Origin: Polynucleobacter sp. MWH-UH23A
Lineage (GTDB): Bacteria; Pseudomonadota; Gammaproteobacteria; Burkholderiales; Burkholderiaceae
Assembly (NCBI RefSeq): GCF_040409805.1
Contig: NZ_CP099572.1
Span: 1,302,001 to 1,366,000 of the forward strand
Direction: 5' to 3'
Length of the DNA stretch: 64,000 nt
In this document: one piece after another, positions 17,832 to 26,579 of the stretch
Position numbering within the stretch: the stretch's first letter is position 1
Layout of the letters: the number at the start of each line of letters is the position of its first letter
Notes under the pieces: model-generated
Told to the model about the DNA's origin: nothing
The model's input: only the letters and a program-made list of their open reading frames with translations
Databases searched by the model: none
Made by a program: the position numbers and the translations under genes

Positions 17832-18155
17832 TTAGAAAGGCAACTTAAAGCCGGGAGGCATTGGCATGCCTGCTGTTGCGCCAGACATCAATTGCGCGCT
17901 AGCTGCTTCTACTTGCTTAAATGCTTCGGTATATGCCGTGACGATAAGGTCTTCTAACATCTCTCTGTCATCCATTGCGCCTGGATCGATTTGCACGCGC
18001 TTGAGCTCATACTTGCCAGAGACGGTTACTTTTACTAAACCACCAGCAGCTTGGCCAGTGACCTCTAGCGCAGCAAGCTCAGCCTGCGCAGTTTTCATCT
18101 TCTCTTGCATCTGCTGAGCTTGTTTCATCAAGCCAGCAAGTCCACCTTTCATCAT
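17832..18155 (-). CDS. ybaB: YbaB/EbfC family nucleoid-associated protein
   Basis: 107 residues with the YbaB core: GLAGLMKQAQQMQEKM at the N-terminus, VKVTVSGKYELKRVQIDP in the middle and a PMPPGFKLPF tail. These dimeric tweezer-like proteins bind DNA and affect nucleoid structure and gene expression. Its place between dnaX and recR (20-bp gap to recR) is the classic arrangement. Confidence 0.95.
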   Translation of the reverse strand: MMKGGLAGLMKQAQQMQEKMKTAQAELAALEVTGQAAGGLVKVTVSGKYELKRVQIDPGAMDDREMLEDLIVTAYTEAFKQVEAASAQLMSGATAGMPMPPGFKLPF

Positions 18156-18210
18156 GACTTCTTTTCCTTATTACTTATATATGAATTTAAGAGATTGCCT
18201 CAAAGGAGTC

Positions 18211-19872
18211 TTATAGCGGCTTAACTGAGCCACCGACTACCTTGGCGCCAAACTCTTTTTCTAATTGCTGAATAAATGGATCGGCTGCAATCATTTGTTC
18301 TGCATTTAATCTTTTCTCTTGATGAATCTGGGCATCAACCTTCGCTACGGTCTTGCCTTCCACTTCACCCTTTTCAATAATGACTTTGACAGTCTTACCA
18401 AAGTGAGTAGTTAAGGCATCGGCTAAACGCGCAATCGATGCTTCAGATGCAAGTTGCGGCATTGGTGTCACAACCACCGCTTTAATCCCGTTTGTTGAAT
18501 CATTCCAATCTTGCAACTCTGTCTGAAATGCCAACTGCTGCACTAAGCCACGTACAGGCAATTGACGCATCAAACCATGCCAGTCGGGACGATCTACTGG
18601 TCCAGCGTTTGCTGGGGCGGCTGGGGCTGGAGTAGAAGTTTTAGCCACAGGCGCCGCCGGGGCAGCACGGTTTGCTGGCGCCACTGACTTTGGTGCAGCA
18701 GAGGGTGTTGATGCTGGACGCGCTGTATTTACTGGTGGCGCAGATGGTGCTGTGCTCCCTGAGCTTCCTGAGCTTCCAGGACGAAACGCCAACATACGCA
18801 ATAAGGTCATGGCAAAGCCAGTTTGCTCATCAGGTGCGAGTGATAAGTCAGGACGGCTGGTAATGGTGATTTGATAAAAGAGTTGGGCTTCTTCTTTTGT
18901 GAGCTGACCAGCTAAGCGACGGATCTCACTTGCTTCTGGCCAATCATCTAGTACAGACTCTGGCACGACTTGCGCTGCTGCAATCTTTTGTAACAAGCTG
19001 GATAAATCTTGTAAGGCGAGTGAGAAAGACATGCTGCGCTCACACATTTCATTGGCGACTGCTAGAAGGCTTGCGCCATCTTTAGCAATTAAGCAATCCA
19101 GAATACGAATGAGATAAGCATCATCTAAGGTGCCGAGCATGCCACGCACTGATTCTTCAGTCACCTTGCCTGCGGCGTAAGCAATCGCTTGGTCTGTTAA
19201 TGAGAGTGCATCGCGCATCGAGCCTTGGGCTGCTTTAGCCAATACCCGTAAGGCATTGACTTCATAGGCGACTTTTTCAGCGGCAAGGACCTTTTCTAGG
19301 TGCTCAACGATGAGTGGTACAGGCATTTGCTTGAGATTGAACTGCAAGCAACGAGACAAGATAGTGACCGGAATCTTTTGGGGGTCAGTCGTTGCCAGAA
19401 TAAATTTGACGTGCTCTGGAGGCTCTTCCAATGTTTTAAGCATGGCATTGAAAGCATGATTGGTGAGCATGTGCACCTCGTCAATCATGTAAACCTTATA
19501 GCGACCATTACTTGGTGCATATGCCGCCTTCTCTAATAAAGAAGCAATGTCATCGACACCACGATTACTAGCAGCGTCCATCTCGATGTAATCGACAAAG
19601 CGACCCGCATCTATTTCCATACAGGCAGGACATTTTCCGCAAGGCTCAGAGGTCATCTTTCCGGAACCATCGGCACCAGTGCAATTGAGTGCCTTAGCCA
19701 TGATTCGAGAAATTGTGGTCTTGCCTACTCCACGGGTGCCAGTAAATAGCCATGCATGGTGTAAGCGACCCTGATCTAAAGCATGGGTTAAGGCCTTAAC
19801 CACATGGTCTTGTCCAATAAGCTCAGAGAATGTTTTGGGGCGCCACGAACGGGCTAATGCCAGTGCTGTCAT
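18211..19872 (-). CDS. dnaX: DNA polymerase III subunit gamma/tau
   Basis: 553 residues. AAA+ clamp-loader ATPase with Walker A GTRGVGKTT, zinc cysteines (CGKCPACMEI), Walker B MIDEVHML and sensor ATTDPQKIPVTILSRCLQF. Domain III is followed by an Ala/Pro/Ser-rich linker at about 365-425 and a C-terminal region that in tau contacts DnaB and the polymerase. I saw no A-rich slippery heptamer like the E. coli one, so a frameshifted gamma form is not predicted. It leads dnaX-ybaB-recR. The SRP RNA gene is divergent, 31 bp upstream. Confidence 0.97.
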   Translation of the reverse strand: MTALALARSWRPKTFSELIGQDHVVKALTHALDQGRLHHAWLFTGTRGVGKTTISRIMAKALNCTGADGSGKMTSEPCGKCPACMEIDAGRFVDYIEMDAASNRGVDDIASLLEKAAYAPSNGRYKVYMIDEVHMLTNHAFNAMLKTLEEPPEHVKFILATTDPQKIPVTILSRCLQFNLKQMPVPLIVEHLEKVLAAEKVAYEVNALRVLAKAAQGSMRDALSLTDQAIAYAAGKVTEESVRGMLGTLDDAYLIRILDCLIAKDGASLLAVANEMCERSMSFSLALQDLSSLLQKIAAAQVVPESVLDDWPEASEIRRLAGQLTKEEAQLFYQITITSRPDLSLAPDEQTGFAMTLLRMLAFRPGSSGSSGSTAPSAPPVNTARPASTPSAAPKSVAPANRAAPAAPVAKTSTPAPAAPANAGPVDRPDWHGLMRQLPVRGLVQQLAFQTELQDWNDSTNGIKAVVVTPMPQLASEASIARLADALTTHFGKTVKVIIEKGEVEGKTVAKVDAQIHQEKRLNAEQMIAADPFIQQLEKEFGAKVVGGSVKPL

Positions 19873-19903
19873 GTTCTACATTCTAACAAGCTAAAATGGA
19901 ATT

Positions 19904-20001
19904 GGATGGGCCTCCCCGCATGGTGGGTTGGATAACCTGGTCAGGTCGGGAACGAAGCAGCCAAACCCAATTTCTGCCAGTGCCGGGGGTTTGGCTCATC
20001 C
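19904..20001 (+). ncRNA. ffs: Signal recognition particle RNA, small (4.5S) type
   Basis: The Ffh-binding core GGTCAGGTC, GGAA tetraloop and GAAGCAGCC is present. The outer stem GGATGGGCC (19904-19912) pairs fully with GGCTCATCC (19993-20001), and the TGCCAGTGCCGGGGG strand completes the internal loops. The tetraloop is closed by G-C (GGGAAC) rather than the common C-G (CGGAAG), a compensatory flip. TAAAAT at 19892-19897 sits six bases before the 5' end and fits a -10 element. The RNA joins Ffh to target membrane proteins cotranslationally. Confidence 0.95.
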
Positions 20002-20080
20002 ACCCTATTTTCTACCTTCGTATTCGCGAGCGTTGCCATATTGACAACAAATGTAGCCCCCAAAGCAACATTTAGCTTTC

Positions 20081-20212
20081 CTAAAAAATCTTCAAAATCC
20101 GAAAGATGCCCCAAATCATCCAAATGATGAGCAAAACAACGACGGTTCGTACGTCTAACTGAATCTTGAAAAGACGCAATGTCTTATGGGTGCACTCGAC
20201 AGATACTTGCAA
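20081..20212 (-). CDS. Candidate 43-aa membrane microprotein with TTG start
   Basis: Start TTG at 20210-20212 preceded by GAGGAGGG (minus strand 20219-20226) with a six-base spacer, one of the strongest ribosome sites in the window. The stop is TAG at 20081-20083. The product has a polar N-half (QVSVECTHKTLRLFKIQLD) and a hydrophobic helix VVVLLIIWMIWGIF before a basic tail RILKIF. That predicts a single-pass membrane protein. It lies between ffs and a Bug gene, opposite in strand to ffs. I recognise no family. The ribosome site argues for translation; conservation has not been tested. Confidence 0.5.
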   Translation of the reverse strand: MQVSVECTHKTLRLFKIQLDVRTVVVLLIIWMIWGIFRILKIF

Positions 20213-20316
20213 ACCGAACCCTCCTCTATATAGAAAGATTCAGCGTATTTAAATCGCAGAATAATAAATATAAGAAGGGTATGAATAAGTTGTAGGAAAG
20301 TTCGTGAACCCTTGAA

Positions 20317-21282
20317 TCAATCCGACTTCAGATTTCGACTTTTAATCACTTGCGCCCAGAGTTCAACTTCACCATTAACGAATTTCTTAAATGCATCTGG
20401 AGAGCTGCCAACTAAATCAATTCCGTTTGCAGCCACCTTAGATTGCATCTCGGGTGATTTTAGTGCTTTGGCAGTATCTTGCGCCACCTTAGACGCTATA
20501 GCATCAGACATTGCATTGTTAGTAAAGAACCCATACCAAAGAGGCATTGAGTATCCAGGGATGGCAGCCTCAGCTACAGTAGGCACATCAGGTAATGCAG
20601 AGGCCCGCTTAGTAGTGGTGACCGCTAAAGCCTTTACCTTGCCAGCCTGAATGTTTGACAAGCTCACTGGTAATCCAGGTAAATACATTTGAACATCGCC
20701 AGCCATAAGTGCATTCAATGCCAAAGCGCCACTAGTAAATGGCACATGGGTCATGGTGATGCCCGCTTTAGCATTGAGCAATTCCGCAGCCATATGATCG
20801 GCATTACCAATGCCAGCTGAGCTAAAGTTCAATTGATCTGGTCTTTTCTTTGCGTACTCAATAAATTCTTTTAAGGTCTTTACTGGAATATCTTTGTTCA
20901 CAATTACTACCAGCGGCATTGAGGTAATTTGTGTAACGGGCTTCAAATCTTTTTTCAAGTTGTATCCAAGCTTAGGATAAAAAGAGGCGCTAATTGTGAT
21001 GGCATTTTGCGCAATCAAGATAGTGTGATCATCCTCTACCCCCGCAACATAAGTTGCTGCCACGTTACCTGCCGCACCTGTCTTATTCTCAACAACCACA
21101 GGTTGCCCCCAAATTTCAGATAAAGATGGTGCGATCGTTCTGGCTACCAGATCCATGCTGCTGCCAGGTCCTAAACCAGAAATAATTTTGACTGGGCGAT
21201 TAGGCCATGTAGCTGGGGTAGTTTGAGCAAAAGCCGAAGTTACGGTCAACCATAATGAAACTATCAGTAGTATTTTTTTCAT
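20317..21282 (-). CDS. Bug/TctC family extracytoplasmic solute-binding protein
   Basis: 321 residues. The signal peptide ends at SAFAQ and the mature Bug fold begins WPNRPVKIISGLGPGSSMD. Typical segments follow: VVVENKTGAAGNVAATYVAG, LNFSSAGIGNADHMAAELL and VPTVAEAAIPGYSMPLWYG. Bug proteins bind carboxylates and other small organic molecules in the periplasm. Some feed TctAB transporters, but many are orphans, as here. It is last in the minus-strand Liv/amidase train, 27 bp after the Ldh2-type dehydrogenase gene, so it may sense or deliver the same substrate. Confidence 0.92.
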   Translation of the reverse strand: MKKILLIVSLWLTVTSAFAQTTPATWPNRPVKIISGLGPGSSMDLVARTIAPSLSEIWGQPVVVENKTGAAGNVAATYVAGVEDDHTILIAQNAITISASFYPKLGYNLKKDLKPVTQITSMPLVVIVNKDIPVKTLKEFIEYAKKRPDQLNFSSAGIGNADHMAAELLNAKAGITMTHVPFTSGALALNALMAGDVQMYLPGLPVSLSNIQAGKVKALAVTTTKRASALPDVPTVAEAAIPGYSMPLWYGFFTNNAMSDAIASKVAQDTAKALKSPEMQSKVAANGIDLVGSSPDAFKKFVNGEVELWAQVIKSRNLKSD

Positions 21283-21309
21283 ATCACTTAGTCCTTCTTT
21301 GGGATATCG

Positions 21310-22368
21310 TTAGAACGGTAAATATTTTTCTTGACCAGATTCTTTTGCGACCTGGATCAAGCTCTGTTTTGTATCTTCCGGCAGATGTAGGCCCATTTGC
21401 CTATTGCGAATATCTGCCTGATTTTCCATTTCGCCTGGGAAATAAATTTGCTTGTGACCTTCAGCTAACGGCACATCCTTTAATGATCGAATGTAATCAT
21501 CAATCCGCGCCTCAAACTCAGCAAGTGGTTGAAATGCCTCCACATTCAAAGAAACAATAAAGTGCCCTGCACCACTCTTATTGACTGGATCATATGGTCC
21601 ATGCACTTGATCTAAAAACGCACTTCCCGATAAAACCCCGGACAAAATATCAACCATCACACCCATGACATATCCTTTATGGCCTGCCATCGGCAATATG
21701 AAGCCCTCAATAGCCGCTTGGGGGTCTGTTGTAGGACGTCCTTCTTTATCAATTGCCCAATCCGCCGGGATACTTTGACGACGTTTTTGAGCGAGATAGA
21801 TTTTTCCGCGCGCCACTCCTGAATTAGCCATGTCCATTACTACCGCGCCATGCTTGCCTGCAGGTACCGCAATAGACCAAGGATTAGTACCAATCTTTTT
21901 TTGTCTTCCACCCCATGGCGCCATATTAGGACCTGCATTACTCATCAATATCGAGATACATCCTTGCTGAGCAGCCATTCGCGTGAAATACATGCAGGTA
22001 CCGAAATGATTGGAGTTGCGAACTGAGACAATACCAACGCTATGTTGCTTTGCTCGCTTGACTGATTCCAGCATGGCACGCTTTGCAATGACTTGCCCAA
22101 CACCATCATGACCATCCATCACTGCAATTGCCTGCGAATCCACCAACAAGGAAGTATTGGTAACGGGCTTCATGGCCCCGGATTTGAGCCTGGCGTAATA
22201 CCATGCCAATCGCAACATACCATGCGATGAATGACCCCATAACTCAGCCTGCACTAGGGTGTCGGCTGCCAACAAAGCATCTTCTTCACTCAAGCCAACG
22301 CTTTGATAAACCGCCTTAGCAAACTGAATTAACTCGCCATGTGGCACATAATCTTTTATATCGGTCAT
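21310..22368 (-). CDS. Ldh2/MdhG-type malate/lactate dehydrogenase family oxidoreductase
   Basis: 352 residues matching the Ldh_2 family (YlbC/AllD/DlgD/ComC). Evidence is the N-terminal helix region with WGHSSHGMLRLAWYYARL, catalytic-domain segments VRNSNHFGTCMYFTRMAAQQG and ILMSNAGPNMAPWGG, and a glycine-rich HKGYVMGVMVDILSGVLSGSAF. These NAD(P)-dependent enzymes oxidise or reduce 2-hydroxy acids such as sulfolactate, ureidoglycolate or 2,3-diketogulonate. The ATG is two bases past the stop of the lactonase-like gene. Substrate unknown; the neighbourhood suggests a sugar-acid or amido-acid intermediate. Confidence 0.9.
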   Translation of the reverse strand: MTDIKDYVPHGELIQFAKAVYQSVGLSEEDALLAADTLVQAELWGHSSHGMLRLAWYYARLKSGAMKPVTNTSLLVDSQAIAVMDGHDGVGQVIAKRAMLESVKRAKQHSVGIVSVRNSNHFGTCMYFTRMAAQQGCISILMSNAGPNMAPWGGRQKKIGTNPWSIAVPAGKHGAVVMDMANSGVARGKIYLAQKRRQSIPADWAIDKEGRPTTDPQAAIEGFILPMAGHKGYVMGVMVDILSGVLSGSAFLDQVHGPYDPVNKSGAGHFIVSLNVEAFQPLAEFEARIDDYIRSLKDVPLAEGHKQIYFPGEMENQADIRNRQMGLHLPEDTKQSLIQVAKESGQEKYLPF

Positions 22369-22370
22369 AT

Positions 22371-23288
22371 TTATTGATGTGAAAAGAGTGTTTGCCCTGG
22401 TGCATCCATTCGGGCGGTCAGTATTGAGCCAGAGTCTGTCTCGGTGATAAATAAGTCGCGGCTATCCTTCCCGCCAAACGCCAAATTGGTTGTCATATTC
22501 CCCGCACAAGAATTAATTCGGAGTAAAGGTTCACCCTTTGGTGAAAATTTCCAGACAACCCCCATGCCAGCATGGGCAACATATAAATTACCCTCTTGAT
22601 CTAATGCCAGTCCATCAGGGCCAGATCCTCCAGACATTTGAATGAAATTACCAACGCGGGTAATTGATCCATCCTGCAGTAGCATGGTGCGCCAAATACT
22701 ATTGGATCGCGTGACCGCAATATAGAGATGACTACCATTTGCACTCAAAACAATCCCATTGGGGCTGGGTGCGTTACTCAATAAACAGGACACCTCCCCC
22801 TGGGAGGTCATCCGAAATACTCTGCCACTAGGATCTTGCAGTCCCGTCCGACCTTGATCGGTGAAGTAAAGGTCACCATTGCTAGTAAAAAATAGATCGT
22901 TCAAGCCTTTAAATGGCTCTGCATTAAAACTTGTGAGCAAAGGCTTGATTGCTTTGGCTTGAGGATCAAAGAGCATCAAACCATTTTTATGATCGGCTAC
23001 AAATATGCGTCCATCTCGATGGATTTTTAATCCATTGGGCTCACCGTCGTACTCGATGAGTAATTCAACTTCTCCTGCTGGGTTGGATCTATAGATTCTG
23101 CCAAATGCAATATCCACAAAATACAGATTGCCGGCACGATCAAATGAAGGACCTTCGATGTAGGTGTCGGTTTTTAGGGTGCTCTTCCCTGCTGCGATTC
23201 TTTCTGCAGGAGCTTGTCCGGGCTTTCGGAATTCTTTTGGAACAGTTGTAAAAACTTCTGTGCTCACAGAAGGTGGCGCTTTAAACAT
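22371..23288 (-). CDS. SMP-30/gluconolactonase-like family protein
   Basis: 305 residues from ATG 23286-23288, chosen because GGAG lies five bases upstream. A longer frame to 23327 has no ribosome site. Beta-propeller sequence typical of SMP-30/LRE: YIEGPSFDRAGNLYFVDIAFG, LEIHRDGR-like NGLKIHRDGRIFVADHKNG, LNDLFFTSNGDLYFTDQ and PNGIVLSANGSHLYIA. Family enzymes are metal-dependent lactonases acting on sugar lactones. In this train it could open a lactone made upstream. It has no signal peptide and so should be cytosolic. Confidence 0.88.
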   Translation of the reverse strand: MFKAPPSVSTEVFTTVPKEFRKPGQAPAERIAAGKSTLKTDTYIEGPSFDRAGNLYFVDIAFGRIYRSNPAGEVELLIEYDGEPNGLKIHRDGRIFVADHKNGLMLFDPQAKAIKPLLTSFNAEPFKGLNDLFFTSNGDLYFTDQGRTGLQDPSGRVFRMTSQGEVSCLLSNAPSPNGIVLSANGSHLYIAVTRSNSIWRTMLLQDGSITRVGNFIQMSGGSGPDGLALDQEGNLYVAHAGMGVVWKFSPKGEPLLRINSCAGNMTTNLAFGGKDSRDLFITETDSGSILTARMDAPGQTLFSHQ

Positions 23289-23358
23289 CAAATCTCCGAA
23301 ATTTAATGATTGGTTATTAGAATACAACTAAAGATCAAAAAGAAATTTAGATCGCCTG

Positions 23359-24666
23359 CTATTTCTTTACTTCAGATACCAAAACACCCTCTAAGAATTT
23401 TGCAGCACTTAGCAAAGCCTCATCTTCTTGGTAATTACCCATCAATTGAATTCCGAGGGGCAATCCATTGGCTGATGTACCTGCTGGCAGATTAATTGCC
23501 GGAATGCCTAAGTAGCTACCAAGAGCACAGAAAGACGGATCGCCTGTCCATGTCAGATCTCTGGGGGCCTCGCCCGTTGCCGGTGCTAGTAACAATCCAT
23601 CAAATTCTTTGAATATCTCGCTGACTGATTTGCGTAACTGTGCCTGCTGGTTTAATGCAGCTTCATACTCAGCCTGGGAGTAATCTGCCCCTTTGGCAGC
23701 AAGCTCTTTGATGTTTTCGCAAAGAAGTCCTAAATGATTTTGTAGATGTTCGCGGTGTATCTGCGCAGCCTCATAAGCCATAATCGTCGACATTTGATTT
23801 ACACCATCCCAGTATTGCTTAGGCAACTCTACTGTCTCTACACTTGCGCCCGCTTGTTGCAATTTTTTGATCGCCGTTTGGATCGCATGCTCTTGCTCAG
23901 CACTCATTAAGTGATCAAACGGTGTTTTGAGCAATGCAATCTTCGGCATATGGTTGGTGCTCAATTGCGCTACGTCGTTTACCTTTGTTTTGGCACCCTG
24001 ATAAGCGCTGCCCTCTTTGAGCAATTGATAGGCATATGCGACATCCTCTACTGATCGAGTAAAAAACCCAATGTGATCCAATGCATATGAAAGTGGATGG
24101 GCACCTTCTTTTGAGATGGCACCAAAACTTGGCTTAAATCCCACGACCCCACAAAATGCAGCAGGTCTGACAATCGAGCCCACCGTCTGTGTACCCAGGG
24201 CCAGCGGGACTATGCCAGCAGCGACTGCTACCGCAGATCCACTAGAAGAACCACCAGGGGTATGAGCGGAATTGTGGGGATTGACCGTTGGGCCTGGAGT
24301 TTTCCAGGCAAATTGAGTAGTTACTGTCTTACCAAAAACAATTCCACCTAAAGCGCGGATCTTTTGCACAATCGGTGCATCTTGCAATGGACGATGATTG
24401 GCGTAGATTGGTGAGCCGTTGGTAGTTGGCAAATCTTGAGTGTTAATAATGTCTTTGATACCAATTGGAATACCCGATAAAGGGCCTGGTGCAATCGACT
24501 TGATTAAATCTTCTAGTGAATGCCTAGAAACAAAAGCCTTTAAGTTTGGCTCCAATTGATTGGCTAACTCAAATGCATTCTTCAGTAAGTTTTTTGGATC
24601 AAGTTGGTGCGCATCAATTTGTTTGGCTACTGCGATTAAACCTACAGCTTGGTGACTATTCTTCAT
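23359..24666 (-). CDS. Amidase signature family enzyme
   Basis: About 435 residues. The Ser-cisSer-Lys triad region is intact: lysine in IPIGIKDIINTQDLPTTNGS, GGSSSGSAVAVAAG, and the nucleophile region LGTQTVGSIVRPAAFCG. The frame extends to a TTG at 24684, but the ATG at 24664-24666 overlaps the upstream stop as ATGA and is the better start. Amidases hydrolyse amides to acid and ammonia. Relatives include AtzF, GatA and aryl-amidases; there is no gatB/C here, so tRNA amidotransferase is unlikely. Lying next to an M20 deacylase, it points to a nitrogen-bearing substrate. Confidence 0.9.
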   Translation of the reverse strand: MKNSHQAVGLIAVAKQIDAHQLDPKNLLKNAFELANQLEPNLKAFVSRHSLEDLIKSIAPGPLSGIPIGIKDIINTQDLPTTNGSPIYANHRPLQDAPIVQKIRALGGIVFGKTVTTQFAWKTPGPTVNPHNSAHTPGGSSSGSAVAVAAGIVPLALGTQTVGSIVRPAAFCGVVGFKPSFGAISKEGAHPLSYALDHIGFFTRSVEDVAYAYQLLKEGSAYQGAKTKVNDVAQLSTNHMPKIALLKTPFDHLMSAEQEHAIQTAIKKLQQAGASVETVELPKQYWDGVNQMSTIMAYEAAQIHREHLQNHLGLLCENIKELAAKGADYSQAEYEAALNQQAQLRKSVSEIFKEFDGLLLAPATGEAPRDLTWTGDPSFCALGSYLGIPAINLPAGTSANGLPLGIQLMGNYQEDEALLSAAKFLEGVLVSEVKK

Positions 24667-25817
24667 TTTCCGGATTGCTGCCAATCGGTAATCAGGTCTT
24701 CAAAAATTTGGGTGGCATCGGTAATTTTGTCTACGTAGCAAAATTCATCGGTTTGATGCGCCATCTCTGGCTGTCCAGGCCCCAGAATGACTGTTGGAGG
24801 ATTACCGATAGCAGGCTTTAGCGCAGAAGCGTCCGTAAAGTAAGAAACCGTTTTTTCAGTTGGTCTAACGCCATTGACTTGCTCACAACGGTCAAATACT
24901 TTTGCCATCCAAGGATCATTTGCAGGTGTGTAAACGCCTTCTATATCAATGATAGTTTCTAGTTTCACAACCGGGCCAAGAGCTTTACATAGACAGCCGT
25001 ATATATGTTTGTGACTCTGCCCCGCTACCGTACGAATATCTAAAGTCATTTCGGCAGCATCAGGCACAGAGTTGATATTTAAACCCGTTTTAGCAGTACC
25101 CACATTCAATGTACCTTGCCCCATCATGGGATGCGCTGGGGTATCAAAAGTAAATTGCTCAAGAGTGATCGCCGCTTTTGCCAATTTATAGAATGCATTG
25201 TCACCACGCTCTGGCATTGATCCATGAGCAGTAACACCCTCAGTAGAAGCTTTGAGCCAATAAGCGCCCTTGTGACCCAGCAGTGGCTCATTGGCAGTAG
25301 GTTCTGCAACAACAAAACAACCAGCAGGACCTAAAAATTTGAGAATCTCATCACTCGCTGCAAGATGAAACGCCCCTTCACAACCCGTCTCTTCTCCCGC
25401 AGTAATAATCATGCTGACACCACCACCTGCTTTAGCAGTTTGCGCGGTTTTCATGGCAGCAACAATAAAAGCAGCAACGCCGCTCTTCATATCGCTAGAG
25501 CCACGACCGAATAATTTGCCATCCTCAATTACACCGGCAAATGGTTCATGCTTCCAAGAGCGAGCTCCTAATGGAACAACGTCTACATGACCAGTAAAGC
25601 AAATACTTGGATTTGCAGGGCTACAAGCGCCAATTTTGGCAACTAGACTCATCCGCCGTGGGGCAAACTCAATCTTGCGACACTCAAAACCGGCCGACTC
25701 CAAAATGCTTACTAGAAAATTACAAATCTGGTCTTCATTACCAGGAGGATTAACCGTATTAAATCGAATCAGCTCTTGGGTTAGTGCAATCGGATCAGGA
25801 ATAGTCATCATGTGCAT
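24663..25817 (-). CDS. M20 family metallopeptidase (ArgE/DapE-like deacylase)
   Basis: 384 residues. Metal-ligand motifs are in order: FTGHVDVVPLG, GRGSSDMKSGVAAFI, ITAGEETGCEGAF and a C-terminal GPGQPEMAHQTDEF. The DTRTVAGQ-like dimerisation domain is in the middle. Family members remove acyl groups from N-acetyl or N-succinyl amino acids or hydrolyse small peptides. It is almost certainly not the biosynthetic ArgE, since it is embedded after livF and overlaps an amidase gene by 4 bp. A catabolic N-acyl amino-acid or dipeptide deacylase is more likely. Confidence 0.88.
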   Translation of the reverse strand: MHMMTIPDPIALTQELIRFNTVNPPGNEDQICNFLVSILESAGFECRKIEFAPRRMSLVAKIGACSPANPSICFTGHVDVVPLGARSWKHEPFAGVIEDGKLFGRGSSDMKSGVAAFIVAAMKTAQTAKAGGGVSMIITAGEETGCEGAFHLAASDEILKFLGPAGCFVVAEPTANEPLLGHKGAYWLKASTEGVTAHGSMPERGDNAFYKLAKAAITLEQFTFDTPAHPMMGQGTLNVGTAKTGLNINSVPDAAEMTLDIRTVAGQSHKHIYGCLCKALGPVVKLETIIDIEGVYTPANDPWMAKVFDRCEQVNGVRPTEKTVSYFTDASALKPAIGNPPTVILGPGQPEMAHQTDEFCYVDKITDATQIFEDLITDWQQSGK

Positions 25818-25869
25818 TCGAGCAAATTAGGTTGAGGGTGCTTAGTTGAGGAAACCTAGTTAAATAGAC

Positions 25870-26577
25870 TTAACCAAAATAGGCGGCTTGCACCTCTGCA
25901 TTTTCAGCAAGATCAGTGGCGCTACCCTGCGCCACGACCTGACCTTTCGCAATCACATAGCCGCGATGCGAAATCGCTAAGGTTTGACGGACATTTTGCT
26001 CAACCAGTAAGACTGTCGTACCCATTTGATTGATTTCTTTGATGATCTTGAAGTTCTCTTTCACAAATAAAGGGGAAAGACCTAAAGAAGGCTCATCAAA
26101 AATGAGAAGTTCGGGAGAGCTCATTAAGCTACGGCCAATTGCCAACATGGCTTGCTCACCGCCAGACATCGTCCCCGCTAATTGATTAGAGCGTTCAGCT
26201 AGACGCGGAAATAAAGTCTTTACCCGTTCGCGGCGCTCCTGTATGACCTTTTGATCGCCGATTAGATATGCGCCTGCTGATAAATTTTCATCAACTGTCA
26301 TTCGAGGAAAAACACGACGCCCTTCCGGCACACAAGCAATACCTTGACCAATAATGCGGTGAGTAGCTAAATGCGTGATGTCCGCACCATTAAAAGTAAT
26401 CTTGCCACGATTGGCTGGAGTTAAACCCAGGATAGATCGAATGAGAGTGGATTTGCCAGCGCCATTGGCACCTAAGATACAAGTGATTTGTCCACGCTCG
26501 ACTTGAATCGATACGTCTTCTAGAACATCAATCCGATCGTAGGCTGTATAGATATGGTCGATTTCTAATAAGGCCAT
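25870..26577 (-). CDS. Branched-chain-type ABC transporter ATPase (LivF family)
   Basis: 235 residues: Walker A LGANGAGKST, signature SGGEQAMLAIGRSL, Walker B LLIFDEPSLGLSP and the LivF-specific segment GIACVPEGRRVFPRMTVDENL. One of two ATPases energising a Liv/HAAT-type importer in the inner membrane. It is separated from the second ATPase by two bases and followed by the M20 gene after about 50 bp. Substrate class ranges from branched-chain amino acids to amides, urea and aromatic acids. Confidence 0.94.
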   Translation of the reverse strand: MALLEIDHIYTAYDRIDVLEDVSIQVERGQITCILGANGAGKSTLIRSILGLTPANRGKITFNGADITHLATHRIIGQGIACVPEGRRVFPRMTVDENLSAGAYLIGDQKVIQERRERVKTLFPRLAERSNQLAGTMSGGEQAMLAIGRSLMSSPELLIFDEPSLGLSPLFVKENFKIIKEINQMGTTVLLVEQNVRQTLAISHRGYVIAKGQVVAQGSATDLAENAEVQAAYFG

Positions 26578-26579
26578 AA

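Noticed and set aside
18560..18780. Possible dnaX frameshift signal
   Set aside because: The linker-coding region lacks an A-rich slippery heptamer followed by a hairpin.
19941..20123. 60-codon ORF antisense to the SRP RNA
   Set aside because: It overlaps ffs on the opposite strand, has no ribosome site and a biased composition set by the RNA.
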